Positions 22,499 through 31,352 of a stretch of DNA of 64,000 nucleotides are shown here, piece by piece. How positions within the stretch are numbered: the stretch's first letter is position 1; every line of letters starts with the position of its first letter. The stretch covers positions 62,001-126,000 of the forward strand of contig NZ_BFAQ01000020.1 of NCBI RefSeq assembly GCF_002933855.1, written 5' to 3'. The position numbers were made by a program, and so were the translations under genes. The DNA is from Vibrio penaeicida (GTDB taxonomy: Bacteria; Pseudomonadota; Gammaproteobacteria; Enterobacterales; Vibrionaceae). A model generated the notes under the pieces. That model saw nothing but the letters and a program-made list of their open reading frames with translations, was not told the DNA's origin and did no database searches.

Positions 22499-24190
22499 TT
22501 AGTGCGAAACACTCTCAATGATAAAAACACGGCTTTCATAGGGTTCAAGAGATTGTTTCGAACTCTGAACCAAATTCAGCTGCTCAACGGTTTGATAGTT
22601 TCCAACAACACCTTTTGCTTGTTTCATGTCATACCGGCTCGGTAGACTGATTTCGACCTGCTCTGCGTAAAAGTTATTAATACAAATCAGTGTCTGATAG
22701 CCATTACTTCGAGCGTACGCGAAAACAGACGGATGATCTGGCAATAAATCTTGGTAATCCCCATCCGTTATCACGGGGAGTTCTTTGCGTAGACGAATGA
22801 GTGACTGATAAAAATAGAAGACTGAGCCTTTATCTTCGAACGCTGTCATTGCATTCACATCACGGTAATTTCTTGCAACATCAATCCATGGTGTCCCTTG
22901 GGTAAACCCTGCATTTTCAGAATCATCCCACTGCATAGGCGTTCTTGAGTTATCACGTGACTTGCTCGCTAAAATACGAAGCATGTCATCGGAGCTCCCC
23001 CCTTGCTGGTTCACCATGATGTCATACATGTTCGTGCTTTCGACATCTCGGTATTGGTCTATTGAATCAAAATGAGGGTTTGTCATGCCAATTTCTTCGC
23101 CTTGATAAATATAGGGCGTGCCTTGCATGAAGTGTACGGAAGCGGCGAGCATTTTGGCTGACTCCACTCGATATCGCTTATCATCCCCCAACCTGCTCAC
23201 TACACGAGGCTGGTCATGATTACACCAAAATAGAGCGCCCCACCCCTTTCCGTTCAAACCTTGCTGCCAGTGATTAAAGATGGACTTCAATTGAAGAAAA
23301 TCAAACGGTGCAAGCCCCCACTTCTCACCATTCGGATAATCGACTTTAAGGTGGTGGAAATTAAACACCATGGACAATTCTTTACCATCCAACGAAGAGT
23401 ATTTCTGGCAATGCTCTAGCGTAGTTGAAGACATCTCCCCTACTGTGACACTGCCATATTTTTGAAATACCGTTTGGCTGATTTCTTGTAGATATTCATG
23501 TACGCGAGGTCCATCGGTGTAAAATCGACGACCATCTCCAACATCATCAGATGGGAAGTCTTGCTGTTTAGAAATAAGATTAATGACATCCAAACGAAAC
23601 CCATCAACGCCTTTCTCTGCCCAATACTCAATCACCGCTTTGACTTCTTCACGGACTTGAAGGTTTTCCCAATTCAGATCAGCCTGCTCTTTAGCAAATA
23701 AGTGCAGATAATATTGGTTGGTGGATTCATCAAACTCCCACGCCGAACCACCAAATTTAGATTCCCAGTTATTAGGAATATCACCATTGAGCGGATCTCG
23801 CCAAATGTAGTAGTCGCGGTATGGACTATTCTTGTCACCCAAAGCTGACTGGAACCAAGCATGCGCTGTCGACGTATGGTTAACGACGATATCCATAATA
23901 ATGCGAATCCCTTTTGCATGTGCCGCGGCAATCAATTCATCAAAGTCTTCCATGGTGCCGAAATCGGGGTTAATGGCGTAATAGTCCGAAATATCATAAC
24001 CGTTATCGACCATTGGAGAACGGTAAACAGGGGTTAACCAGATAGCGTCAATGCCCAGTGCTTTCAAATACCCTAACTTCGAAATGATCCCCTGAATATC
24101 TCCAGTGCCAGAACTTCCGCTGTCACAAAAACTTTTTGGATAGATTTGGTAAATAGACGCTTTGCGCCACCAGTCGTTATGAATAGTCAT
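22499..24190 (-). CDS. treC: Alpha,alpha-phosphotrehalase (GH13)
   Basis: Hydrolyses trehalose 6-phosphate to glucose and glucose 6-phosphate in the cytoplasm. The 563 residues are typical. GH13 regions are visible: DIVVNHTS, the nucleophile region GFRLDVINLI, the acid/base glutamate in TVGEMSS, and WCNHDQPR. The N terminus WWRKASIYQIYPKSF is that of the oligo-1,6-glucosidase/TreC group; the adjacent trehalose PTS gene decides for TreC. It lies 67 bases after treB on the same strand. Confidence 0.94.
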   Translation of the reverse strand: MTIHNDWWRKASIYQIYPKSFCDSGSSGTGDIQGIISKLGYLKALGIDAIWLTPVYRSPMVDNGYDISDYYAINPDFGTMEDFDELIAAAHAKGIRIIMDIVVNHTSTAHAWFQSALGDKNSPYRDYYIWRDPLNGDIPNNWESKFGGSAWEFDESTNQYYLHLFAKEQADLNWENLQVREEVKAVIEYWAEKGVDGFRLDVINLISKQQDFPSDDVGDGRRFYTDGPRVHEYLQEISQTVFQKYGSVTVGEMSSTTLEHCQKYSSLDGKELSMVFNFHHLKVDYPNGEKWGLAPFDFLQLKSIFNHWQQGLNGKGWGALFWCNHDQPRVVSRLGDDKRYRVESAKMLAASVHFMQGTPYIYQGEEIGMTNPHFDSIDQYRDVESTNMYDIMVNQQGGSSDDMLRILASKSRDNSRTPMQWDDSENAGFTQGTPWIDVARNYRDVNAMTAFEDKGSVFYFYQSLIRLRKELPVITDGDYQDLLPDHPSVFAYARSNGYQTLICINNFYAEQVEISLPSRYDMKQAKGVVGNYQTVEQLNLVQSSKQSLEPYESRVFIIESVSH

Positions 24191-24212
24191 TATTTCGATC
24201 TCAGAGTAAAGC

Positions 24213-24251
24213 GCAGGCAGCCAACAAGGGGGAAGAGAGCAAGCTGCCTGC
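24213..24251 (-). other. Intercistronic hairpin between treB and treC
   Basis: GCAGGCAGC (24213-24221) is complementary to GCTGCCTGC (24243-24251), with a 21-base loop. There is no T run, so it is more likely an mRNA-stabilising or processing structure than a terminator. Confidence 0.6.
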
Positions 24252-24257
24252 TGTATG

Positions 24258-25682
24258 TTATGCGGCTGCAGTTTCTAAATTGCCTTTATGTTGGGCGCGC
24301 TTATAGAAGAAGAGAGTCAGCAGCGCGGGTACAAAAATCGCAACCAACATGGCGATGCTGAAAATGGTCCAATATTGAGGCTGGATGGATAGAATACCGG
24401 GTAAGCCACCCACACCGATGCCGTTTGCCATTACACCAGCACTACCACATATTGCCGCCGCAATAGCAGAGCCTGTCATGGCACTCAGCATTGGGAATTT
24501 GTATTTAAGGTTGATACCGTACATCGCTGGCTCCGTAACACCAAGGTAAGCAGAAATGGCTGCAGGAACAGAGATGTCTCGCTCACCCTCTTTGCGACTG
24601 ATAATGATGATACCGACGACAGCAGAAGCCTGTGCAATATTAGACAATGCGATTAGTGGCCAAATTGGTGTACCACCCAACTCTTGCATTAGCTGCAAAT
24701 CAACGGCATTGGTTGTGTGGTGAACACCGGTGATCACTAACGGTGCGTAAAGGAACCCAAACACGGTGGCACCAATAATGGCAAAGTCACCCGTCATAGC
24801 CGCTTTAGCAGCAAATGCAACACCATCGCCCAGTAAACGTCCAAAAGGACCGATCAATGAATGAGCAAGGATCACAGACAGCAAAATGGACACAAATGGC
24901 ACCACAACAAGGTACAGGTATCCCGGTACGATGCGCTTGAGGTTGGTCTCTATGAATGCCAACGCTACACCCGCCAGCATTGCAGGTATTACTTGTGCCT
25001 GATAACCCACTTTTTCAATCACAAACAATCCAAAGTCCCATACTTCTGGCACTTCTTTACCGATTAAATAAGCGTTCATAAGTTGAGGTGAAACTAACGT
25101 CACACCTAATGTAATACCCAGTATTGGCGTGCCACCTAGCTTCTTCACGGTCGCCCAACATACGCCGACGGGCAAGAAGAAGAAAATCGCTTCACCAATT
25201 AGCCATAGAAACGAATGGACCGTCGCCCAAAACTGACTGATTTGCGTCAGTGTTTGACCGTCGAACATCTTGATATCGCCAATAACGTTGCGAAAACCAA
25301 GAATCAAACCACCCGTAATGATCGCTGGCAGAAGGGGAACAAAAATTTCGGCTAGGTGGGAGATGCTGCGCTCTAAAATATTCATGTTCTGACGAGCAGC
25401 CAATTTGGAATCGTCTTTGCTGGCGCTGCTTTTACCTGAAAGTTCCAGTAAAAGCTTATAGACATCGTCCACTTCATTGCCTATCACGACTTGAAATTGA
25501 CCAGCATTTGTAAAACAACCACGAACAATGGAAATACTCTCTAGCCCTTTCACATCCGCTGCATCGGCATCATTTAGTACAAAGCGCAATCGAGTTAAAC
25601 AATGGCTTACACTCGCAATGTTATCGCTTCCCCCTACAAGTTCGAGGATTTTGGCGACATCTTTCTTCGCTACCTTACTCAT
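24258..25682 (-). CDS. treB: PTS trehalose transporter, EIIBC subunits
   Basis: Imports and phosphorylates trehalose to trehalose 6-phosphate. The 474-residue protein begins with an EIIB domain whose phosphocysteine lies in SVSHCLTRLRFVL (C27), followed by a multi-spanning EIIC domain (PAIITGGLILGFRNVIG, ITGVHHTTNAVDLQL). It has no EIIA domain and must borrow one, as E. coli TreB does from Crr. Two palindromic operators lie upstream, and treR precedes it on the same strand. Confidence 0.95.
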   Translation of the reverse strand: MSKVAKKDVAKILELVGGSDNIASVSHCLTRLRFVLNDADAADVKGLESISIVRGCFTNAGQFQVVIGNEVDDVYKLLLELSGKSSASKDDSKLAARQNMNILERSISHLAEIFVPLLPAIITGGLILGFRNVIGDIKMFDGQTLTQISQFWATVHSFLWLIGEAIFFFLPVGVCWATVKKLGGTPILGITLGVTLVSPQLMNAYLIGKEVPEVWDFGLFVIEKVGYQAQVIPAMLAGVALAFIETNLKRIVPGYLYLVVVPFVSILLSVILAHSLIGPFGRLLGDGVAFAAKAAMTGDFAIIGATVFGFLYAPLVITGVHHTTNAVDLQLMQELGGTPIWPLIALSNIAQASAVVGIIIISRKEGERDISVPAAISAYLGVTEPAMYGINLKYKFPMLSAMTGSAIAAAICGSAGVMANGIGVGGLPGILSIQPQYWTIFSIAMLVAIFVPALLTLFFYKRAQHKGNLETAAA

Positions 25683-25723
25683 AACTGTTCACCCTATTTG
25701 AATTCACGTTCTATTTTATTTTT

Positions 25724-25739
25724 TTGGGATCGTTCCCAA
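25724..25739 (-). promoter_or_regulatory. TreR-type operator, proximal
   Basis: The near-perfect palindrome TTGGGATCGTTCCCAA lies 42 bases before the treB ATG. It shares the GGGA...TCCC arms with the distal site; the two centres are 56 bp apart. Confidence 0.75.
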
Positions 25740-25778
25740 TTGTTATTACTCATATTGACATCGCTAACAATAAATCAA

Positions 25779-25796
25779 AATGGGAACAGTCCCATT
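25779..25796 (-). promoter_or_regulatory. TreR-type operator, distal
   Basis: AATGGGAACAGTCCCATT is a palindrome of the same type, about 97 bases before treB. A possible promoter lies between the two sites. Two operators could allow looping by the LacI-type repressor encoded next door. Confidence 0.7.
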
Positions 25797-25893
25797 AATT
25801 GAACATGATCACATTAAAAATGTAGTGATAAATAGAAAAAGAAGCTCGGCATCTTTATTCTTATTGAGCTACAAAGAGTTGAAAAATTGTATG

Positions 25894-26844
25894 CTAACTA
25901 GGTAATGAAGGGGTCAGAGTTACGTGAGTAACCTCCGATTGATTCTGAAGTTGACCGATCAGCAAGCTAGCGGCTTTTTTTCCAGCTTCCGCATAACCAG
26001 GGTCGATACTCTGCGTATTAGGGAATAGGAATGAAAGTAATGCGTTCCCACCAACACCAAACACGGTTATATCAGTTTTACCGATCTCTTGAAGCCTCTT
26101 GTTTACGCCTAACGCTAGTGAGTCACTGGCACACACAATAGCATCCGTTTTTGCATCTAATACCTCATCAACCAAGTGATAGCCGCTTTCATGGTTCAGC
26201 GCACCCGTCCTGTATTTAAGAGGTAAAGCGCGGTCTTCACACCAACGAATATAAGCTTGTGTGCGCAATCGACCCGTTGTCGCATCTGAGTCATCAACTC
26301 CAATAAACGCTATGTGCGACTTTTCTTGCTGGTTAAGTTGATTCAAAGCCATCTCAATGACCGATTGATTGTTGTAATTCACTGACGATATTTCAGAGGA
26401 ATCTGAGGCAATAACAACGGCTCTATGACCCCAAGATTCCAATTCGTACATGTCGCAACCTGAAAACCCAAACACAATCACACCATCAACATTTCGGCGC
26501 TTAAGAACAGCAAGGTGCTCATTGGCTTTGTCGCAGTCTAATTGGCTTTCCATGATCACGACATCATACCCTTCTGCATACAGGGTTTTTAAAAGCGGGC
26601 TAACGACCAAGTTTTCTGATGGAGAATCCAAACGAGATATAATCACTCCGATGACTTTCTGGCTGCCTCCTCTCATTGATTGAGCAGATTTAGACGGCAC
26701 ATAGCCAGACTCAGCGATGATCTGTTCTACCTTTTTACGGGTATCCGGTTTTACTTTTGGATCGTTCGTCAAAACGCGGGAAACCGTCGATTTACCAACC
26801 CCTGCTAATCGAGCAATATCCAAAATAGTGAGTTTTTTACTCAT
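25894..26844 (-). CDS. treR: Trehalose operon repressor, LacI family
   Basis: A 316-residue LacI-type regulator. The N-terminal helix-turn-helix reads LTILDIARLAGVGKSTVSRVL, followed by the hinge helix and a periplasmic-binding-protein-like effector domain. Position upstream of treB and the two palindromes between them identify the target. In E. coli the effector of TreR is trehalose 6-phosphate; the same is likely here but not shown by the sequence. Confidence 0.92.
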   Translation of the reverse strand: MSKKLTILDIARLAGVGKSTVSRVLTNDPKVKPDTRKKVEQIIAESGYVPSKSAQSMRGGSQKVIGVIISRLDSPSENLVVSPLLKTLYAEGYDVVIMESQLDCDKANEHLAVLKRRNVDGVIVFGFSGCDMYELESWGHRAVVIASDSSEISSVNYNNQSVIEMALNQLNQQEKSHIAFIGVDDSDATTGRLRTQAYIRWCEDRALPLKYRTGALNHESGYHLVDEVLDAKTDAIVCASDSLALGVNKRLQEIGKTDITVFGVGGNALLSFLFPNTQSIDPGYAEAGKKAASLLIGQLQNQSEVTHVTLTPSLPS

Positions 26845-26940
26845 AGGATTTCAAATTTACTTGTCGTAGTGATAAAGGAATATTGCCGAAGTTTGGCATC
26901 GAATTGCAATATTCCCTCAAAGAAAGAGTGAGATAAATAC

Positions 26941-27294
26941 TCAAAACAAGGTATTTTTAGACGATAACGATGTCTTTTTAGGTGTAATTTGATTGCACAT
27001 TTGTATAGGAACATTGGGTAAAGACAAGCTGGCTTGGGTACCTTTCATCCAGAAAACATAGCTCATACGGCGATTCTCAAATTTCTCACCAGATGCACTC
27101 GGCACTCGATCCATTAGATAGCGCTCATTGTTTATCTCTAATTGAAGTTCATATTCATTAATAGGGTGCGTCCATATTTCTAAGTCATCACCACATATAT
27201 ATGCATTATTAACCGGAGAGCTTGAACTGCAGCCAGTTATCACCAACCCCGAGATCACCAACAGTGCATTAACCTTTATAAACGTTTTCAACAT
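26941..27294 (-). CDS. MliC-type lysozyme inhibitor lipoprotein
   Basis: A 117-residue lipoprotein with signal peptide and lipobox VITGC. The mature part carries MliC/PliC-family features: a YICGD segment, the hallmark SASGEKFENRRMSYVFW at about residues 66-82, and the following MKGTQASL. MliC proteins protect bacteria from C-type lysozyme of animal hosts by binding its active site. Start at 27294, only eight bases after the gmhB stop, so it is probably co-transcribed with gmhB. No clear ribosome binding site is visible. Confidence 0.78.
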   Translation of the reverse strand: MLKTFIKVNALLVISGLVITGCSSSSPVNNAYICGDDLEIWTHPINEYELQLEINNERYLMDRVPSASGEKFENRRMSYVFWMKGTQASLSLPNVPIQMCNQITPKKTSLSSKNTLF

Positions 27295-27302
27295 GGAGCA
27301 GG

Positions 27303-27854
27303 CTAGCTCTTAAGGTAATCAGGAACATCTTTAATGCTGTCTAATACAACTGACGCCAAAGACTCTCCTTTCTCGGTAACAGGTTTCCCAGTACGGACAA
27401 GAACTCGTGTTCCAACACCCGCCGATTGAGCGGCCATCATATCTTCCGCTTTGTCACCCACCATAACGGAATTTTCCATGTCTATTTTTAAGAAATCACG
27501 GGCAGAAATAAACATGCCAGGCTTGGGTTTTCGGCATTCACAATCTTGCTTGTAATCGCCAATTCCATGTTCAGAGTGATGCGGACAATAATAGAAACCG
27601 TCAAAATCAACGCCATTGTCAACGAAATTCCAATCCATCCACTGAGTAAGAGAAAGAAAGCGATCTTCGCTAAACATCCCTCGCGCTATTCCGGATTGAT
27701 TTGTAACAAGGACCAGTAGATACCCCATGTCTTGAAGTTGCTTTGTTGCTTCAAATACACCATCGATGTATTCAAAACTATGTTCATCATGCACGTAACC
27801 GTGGTCTACGTTGATCACACCATCACGGTCAAGAAAAACGGCAGGTTTAGCCAA
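27303..27854 (-). CDS. gmhB: D-glycero-beta-D-manno-heptose 1,7-bisphosphate 7-phosphatase
   Basis: HAD-superfamily phosphatase that makes heptose 1-phosphate for the lipopolysaccharide core. The 183 residues contain the nucleophile motif [11 protein letters not shown], the second motif VTNQSG, the zinc ligands around CPHHSEHG and CECRKPKPG, and the acidic motif MVGDKAEDM. It is divergent from metN, the same arrangement as in E. coli. Confidence 0.95.
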   Translation of the reverse strand: MAKPAVFLDRDGVINVDHGYVHDEHSFEYIDGVFEATKQLQDMGYLLVLVTNQSGIARGMFSEDRFLSLTQWMDWNFVDNGVDFDGFYYCPHHSEHGIGDYKQDCECRKPKPGMFISARDFLKIDMENSVMVGDKAEDMMAAQSAGVGTRVLVRTGKPVTEKGESLASVVLDSIKDVPDYLKS

Positions 27855-28161
27855 AATCGAATCCTCAATACACCCTTAATCAAAACAAATTATTACATGC
27901 TTTATAGCACTTCGCACTATGCAATTACTTTTTAGCCTCGATGGGAGAATAAGCGGTAAAAATGCTCACGAACGTATGCATATCCTTGCTTTAAGTAAAA
28001 AATACCCGTTATTTGCAAGGCTATATAGACGTCTAGACGTAAAAATATCTATTGACTTAAAAAACAGAAAGCCATAGCATCGACTGAAAATTTAGAGCAA
28101 GTTCAAAATATTATTCTGTTCACTCTATTCGCTTTTCAGTTTAATCCGCACGGTTGTTTAT
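27855..28161. promoter_or_regulatory. gmhB-metN intergenic region with tandem MetJ boxes and metN promoter
   Basis: The 307 bases hold AGACGTCT (28027-28034), a perfect met box, directly followed by AGACGTAA (28035-28042). A good promoter follows: TTGACT (28052-28057), 17 bases, TAGCAT (28075-28080), about 80 bases before metN. The adjacent 8 bp boxes are the known MetJ arrangement. The box pair lies just upstream of the -35, so repression would need MetJ to spread or contact polymerase. Nothing else is evident; the gmhB promoter must also lie here. Confidence 0.8.
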
Positions 28162-29196
28162 ATGATTGAAATTAATCAAGTAAATAAGGTTTTCTATCAA
28201 GGCAGCAAGGAGATCAACGCCTTAATAGACATCAACCTATCTATTCCCCAAGGCGCAATCTTTGGCGTCATTGGATCTTCCGGTGCAGGGAAAAGCACAC
28301 TGATTCGTTGCGTTAACATGTTAGAAGCACCAACGTCTGGTGAAGTTATCGTAGATGGTGTCGACCTAACACAGTTATCCAAATCTGAACTTGGAAAAGC
28401 ACGCCGAAACATTGGCATGATATTTCAGCACTTTAATCTACTATCTTCCCGTACGGTATTTGAAAATGTTGCTCTTCCACTGGAACTTGCGAACGCAAAT
28501 AAAGCAAAAATCGAAAGTAAGATAACCGAGCTTCTGGCACTGGTAGGATTGAGCGACAAACGTGATACCTACCCAGCAAACCTAAGCGGGGGACAAAAGC
28601 AGCGCGTTGCAATTGCACGGGCATTGGCTTCTGATCCTAAAGTTTTGCTGTGTGATGAGGCAACCAGCGCACTGGACCCCGCAACAACGCAGTCCATCCT
28701 TGAGCTGCTGAAAAAAATCAACCGTCAGCTCAATATCACCATTCTACTGATTACGCATGAAATGGATGTGGTTAAAAGCATCTGTCATGAAGTTGCCATT
28801 ATTGGTGATGGAAAACTGGTTGAGAAAGGCACCGTTGGCGAAATATTTGCTCACCCTAAAACTGAGTTGGCACACAACTTTATTCGCTCCACTTTGGATC
28901 TTTCCATTCCTGAAGATTACCAAGTTCGTTTACAGTCAGAACGTGTCGAAGGTAGCTACCCATTGGTTCGCTTAGAGTTCACGGGCGCTAGCACCGATGC
29001 ACCTCTGATAACCCAAATCGCTCGAAACTACGGTATTGATGTGAGCATTTTAAGCTCCGACTTGGATTACGCTGGCGGCGTGAAATTCGGAATGATGGTC
29101 GCAGAGTTCTTTGGCGACGAAGAAAGCGAAAAAGCAGCGCTCGATTTTATCCGCGAACACAAAGTAAAAGTAGAGGTACTTGGTTATGTCCTTTAA
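28162..29196 (+). CDS. metN: Methionine ABC transporter ATP-binding protein
   Basis: Energises import of methionine through MetI. It has 344 residues with Walker [10 protein letters not shown], a Q loop (FQHFNLL), signature LSGGQKQR, Walker [14 protein letters not shown] and the H loop ITHEMD. The C-terminal 100 residues form the ACT-like methionine-sensing domain of MetN, which allows transinhibition. The gene overlaps metI by 11 bases. Confidence 0.96.
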   Translation: MIEINQVNKVFYQGSKEINALIDINLSIPQGAIFGVIGSSGAGKSTLIRCVNMLEAPTSGEVIVDGVDLTQLSKSELGKARRNIGMIFQHFNLLSSRTVFENVALPLELANANKAKIESKITELLALVGLSDKRDTYPANLSGGQKQRVAIARALASDPKVLLCDEATSALDPATTQSILELLKKINRQLNITILLITHEMDVVKSICHEVAIIGDGKLVEKGTVGEIFAHPKTELAHNFIRSTLDLSIPEDYQVRLQSERVEGSYPLVRLEFTGASTDAPLITQIARNYGIDVSILSSDLDYAGGVKFGMMVAEFFGDEESEKAALDFIREHKVKVEVLGYVL

Positions 29197-29863
29197 GTCA
29201 GTAACAGAGTGGCTAAGCCTAAATGGCGATCTTTTGCTGGGTGCAACGTGGGAAACCCTATACATGGTCGCGGTTGCGGGCATCGTTGGGTTCGCTGTGG
29301 GTATCCCATTAGGTGTTATTTTACACACCACTAAGAAAGGTGGCTTACTGGAAAATATCGCTTTAAACAATGTTCTAGGTGCGATTGTGAACATCGGTCG
29401 CTCTGTACCATTTTTGGTTCTAATGGTTGCCATTATCCCTGTCACCAAATTACTTGTTGGCACATTTATCGGCACCACGGCAGCAATTGTGCCGTTAACC
29501 ATTGGTGCGATCCCATTTGTTGCTCGCCTGATTGAAGGTGCACTACTCGAAGTGCCTAGTGGGCTTGTTGAAGCCGCGCAATCTATGGGCGCAACACCAA
29601 CCCAAATTATTACAAAAGTACTGCTTCCTGAAGCACTACCTACCATCGTGAACTCCGTAACCATCACCATGGTTACATTAGTGAGCTATTCGGCAATGGC
29701 TGGCACAGTTGGCGGCGGCGGATTAGGTGATGTCGCGATTCGTTACGGCTTCCACCGCTACGATGTTGTGATTATGGCCGTTACCGTCGTGATGCTTATC
29801 GTGCTGGTACAAATCATTCAATCAATCGGTGACGCGCTTGTACGCCGCGCTGACCACAGATAA
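29186..29863 (+). CDS. metI: Methionine ABC transporter permease
   Basis: Membrane subunit of the methionine importer; 225 residues and five hydrophobic segments. The permease coupling motif lies around [24 protein letters not shown]. The ATG at 29186 lies inside the end of metN. A TTG six bases upstream is possible but not needed. Confidence 0.95.
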   Translation: MSFKSVTEWLSLNGDLLLGATWETLYMVAVAGIVGFAVGIPLGVILHTTKKGGLLENIALNNVLGAIVNIGRSVPFLVLMVAIIPVTKLLVGTFIGTTAAIVPLTIGAIPFVARLIEGALLEVPSGLVEAAQSMGATPTQIITKVLLPEALPTIVNSVTITMVTLVSYSAMAGTVGGGGLGDVAIRYGFHRYDVVIMAVTVVMLIVLVQIIQSIGDALVRRADHR

Positions 29864-29876
29864 CTCAATTTTTAAC

Positions 29877-29904
29877 GTTAATAGTTAATAGTTAATAGTT
29901 AATA
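29877..29904. repeat. Four tandem copies of GTTAATA in the metI-metQ spacer
   Basis: Four perfect 7 bp copies run from 29877 to 29904, followed by AT-rich sequence and an AAGGAG ribosome binding site for metQ. A change in copy number would alter the spacer length but not a protein. Confidence 0.9.
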
Positions 29905-29942
29905 AATAAAGAATTTTTGGATTTAGAATTAAGGAGAATACA

Positions 29943-30752
29943 ATGAAATATAACCTTAAAAGCCTTTTGGCCATTGCAGCAGCAGCGTCTGCACTCGTAC
30001 TGACAGGTTGTGGCGAGAAAGAAGTCGACACAAGCAAAATCAAAGTTGGCGTAATGGCAGGTGCAGAGGCACAAGTTGCTGAAGTAGCAGCAAAAGTAGC
30101 GAAAGAGAAGTACAACCTAGACGTAGAGTTAGTAACGTTTACTGATTACGTAACGCCTAACGCAGCACTCGATGACCAATCTATCGACATTAACGCATTC
30201 CAGCACAAGCCGTACCTTGATCAGCAAGTAACGGATCGCGGCTACAAACTGACTATCGCTGGTAACACGTTTGTTTACCCTATCGCGGGTTACTCTAAGC
30301 AAGTAACGTCTGTTGATCAGATTCAAGAAGGCGCTCGTATCGCTGTTCCTAATGACCCAACAAACCTTGGTCGTTCTCTACTTCTTCTAGAGCAACAAGG
30401 TCTTCTTACTCTACGTGAAGGTGTTGGTCTACTAGCAACCGTTCGCGATATCGTTGCTAACCCTAAAAACATTACAATCGTTGAATTGGATGCCGCTCAA
30501 CTTCCACGCTCTTTGGACGACGTAGCGCTGTCTATCATCAACACGACTTACGCAAGCAGCATCGACCTAACACCTGAAAAAGACGGTGTATTCGTTGAAG
30601 ACAAAGACTCTCCATACGTAAACCTAATTGTTGCGCGTGAAGAAAACCTAGCAGCAGAAAACGTACAAAATTTTGTTAAAGCATACCAAACAGATGAAGT
30701 TTACAACGCTGCAATGGACATCTTCAAAGGCGGTGTAGTGAAAGGCTGGTAA
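29943..30752 (+). CDS. metQ: Methionine-binding lipoprotein MetQ
   Basis: Substrate-binding lipoprotein of MetNI in the periplasm. The signal peptide ends in the lipobox LTGC. The 269-residue protein has the NlpA-family segments KVGVMAGAEAQVAEVAA and VPNDPTNLGRSLLLLE. It lies in the metNIQ operon behind the MetJ boxes, with a good AAGGAG site, and a terminator follows. Confidence 0.95.
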   Translation: MKYNLKSLLAIAAAASALVLTGCGEKEVDTSKIKVGVMAGAEAQVAEVAAKVAKEKYNLDVELVTFTDYVTPNAALDDQSIDINAFQHKPYLDQQVTDRGYKLTIAGNTFVYPIAGYSKQVTSVDQIQEGARIAVPNDPTNLGRSLLLLEQQGLLTLREGVGLLATVRDIVANPKNITIVELDAAQLPRSLDDVALSIINTTYASSIDLTPEKDGVFVEDKDSPYVNLIVAREENLAAENVQNFVKAYQTDEVYNAAMDIFKGGVVKGW

Positions 30753-30795
30753 TTCTACCGTTTCACACTTTCTTTAAAGTCACCTATTATTTTAG

Positions 30796-30822
30796 AAAGG
30801 CTAACTTCGGTTAGCCTTTTTT
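30796..30822 (+). terminator. Terminator after metQ
   Basis: AAAGGCTAAC (30796-30805), a stable TTCG loop and GTTAGCCTTT (30810-30819), followed by Ts. Confidence 0.92.
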
Positions 30823-30894
30823 GTATTTACTTGCTTGTCATGTCCCCGCCATCGCTTTATCGTTCTCTAGATTAACCCGTCATTGGAGGCAGAT

Positions 30895-31314
30895 ATGTCA
30901 GAGATAAAGACTCGTCCTAACCGAAAAAGTGTGGTCAAGTTCCTTAACTCGGTTGAACACGAAAAACGGAGAGAAGATGCATTTACTTTGCTCGCAATGT
31001 TTGAGCGAGTAACCGATAAAAAGGCTGTGATGTGGGGAGATTCTATCGTCGGTTTTGGGAAGTATGAATACACCAACACCAAAGGCACGTATTCTTGGAT
31101 GATCACAGGGTTCTCGCCTCGCAAACAAAACCTAACGCTCTATATCATGCAGGGGTTTGAAGACTACAAAGAGGATTTAGCCGAGATTGGAAAAGTCAAA
31201 ACAGCGAAGTCATGTTTGTACCTAACCAGCCTAGCAAAAATAGATTTAAATGCGTTGGAACGTTTTCTCAAGAAAACCGTCGCGAATATGGAAAATAAGT
31301 ACGAATGTCGTTAG
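30895..31314 (+). CDS. DUF1801 domain protein
   Basis: A 139-residue soluble protein. The segment KKAVMWGDSIVGFGKYEY and the following GTYSWMITGFSPRKQNLTLYIM match the DUF1801 (YdhG-like) fold; its biochemical role is unknown. The ATG at 30895 has GGAGG seven bases upstream, better than a TTG at 30883. It is monocistronic and convergent with nanR. An imperfect hairpin (AGGGTC/GACCCT, 31313-31328) lies at its end. Confidence 0.8.
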   Translation: MSEIKTRPNRKSVVKFLNSVEHEKRREDAFTLLAMFERVTDKKAVMWGDSIVGFGKYEYTNTKGTYSWMITGFSPRKQNLTLYIMQGFEDYKEDLAEIGKVKTAKSCLYLTSLAKIDLNALERFLKKTVANMENKYECR

Positions 31315-31352
31315 GGTCTGTCGACCCTGACTTTTCAATTGACGCAACATGG

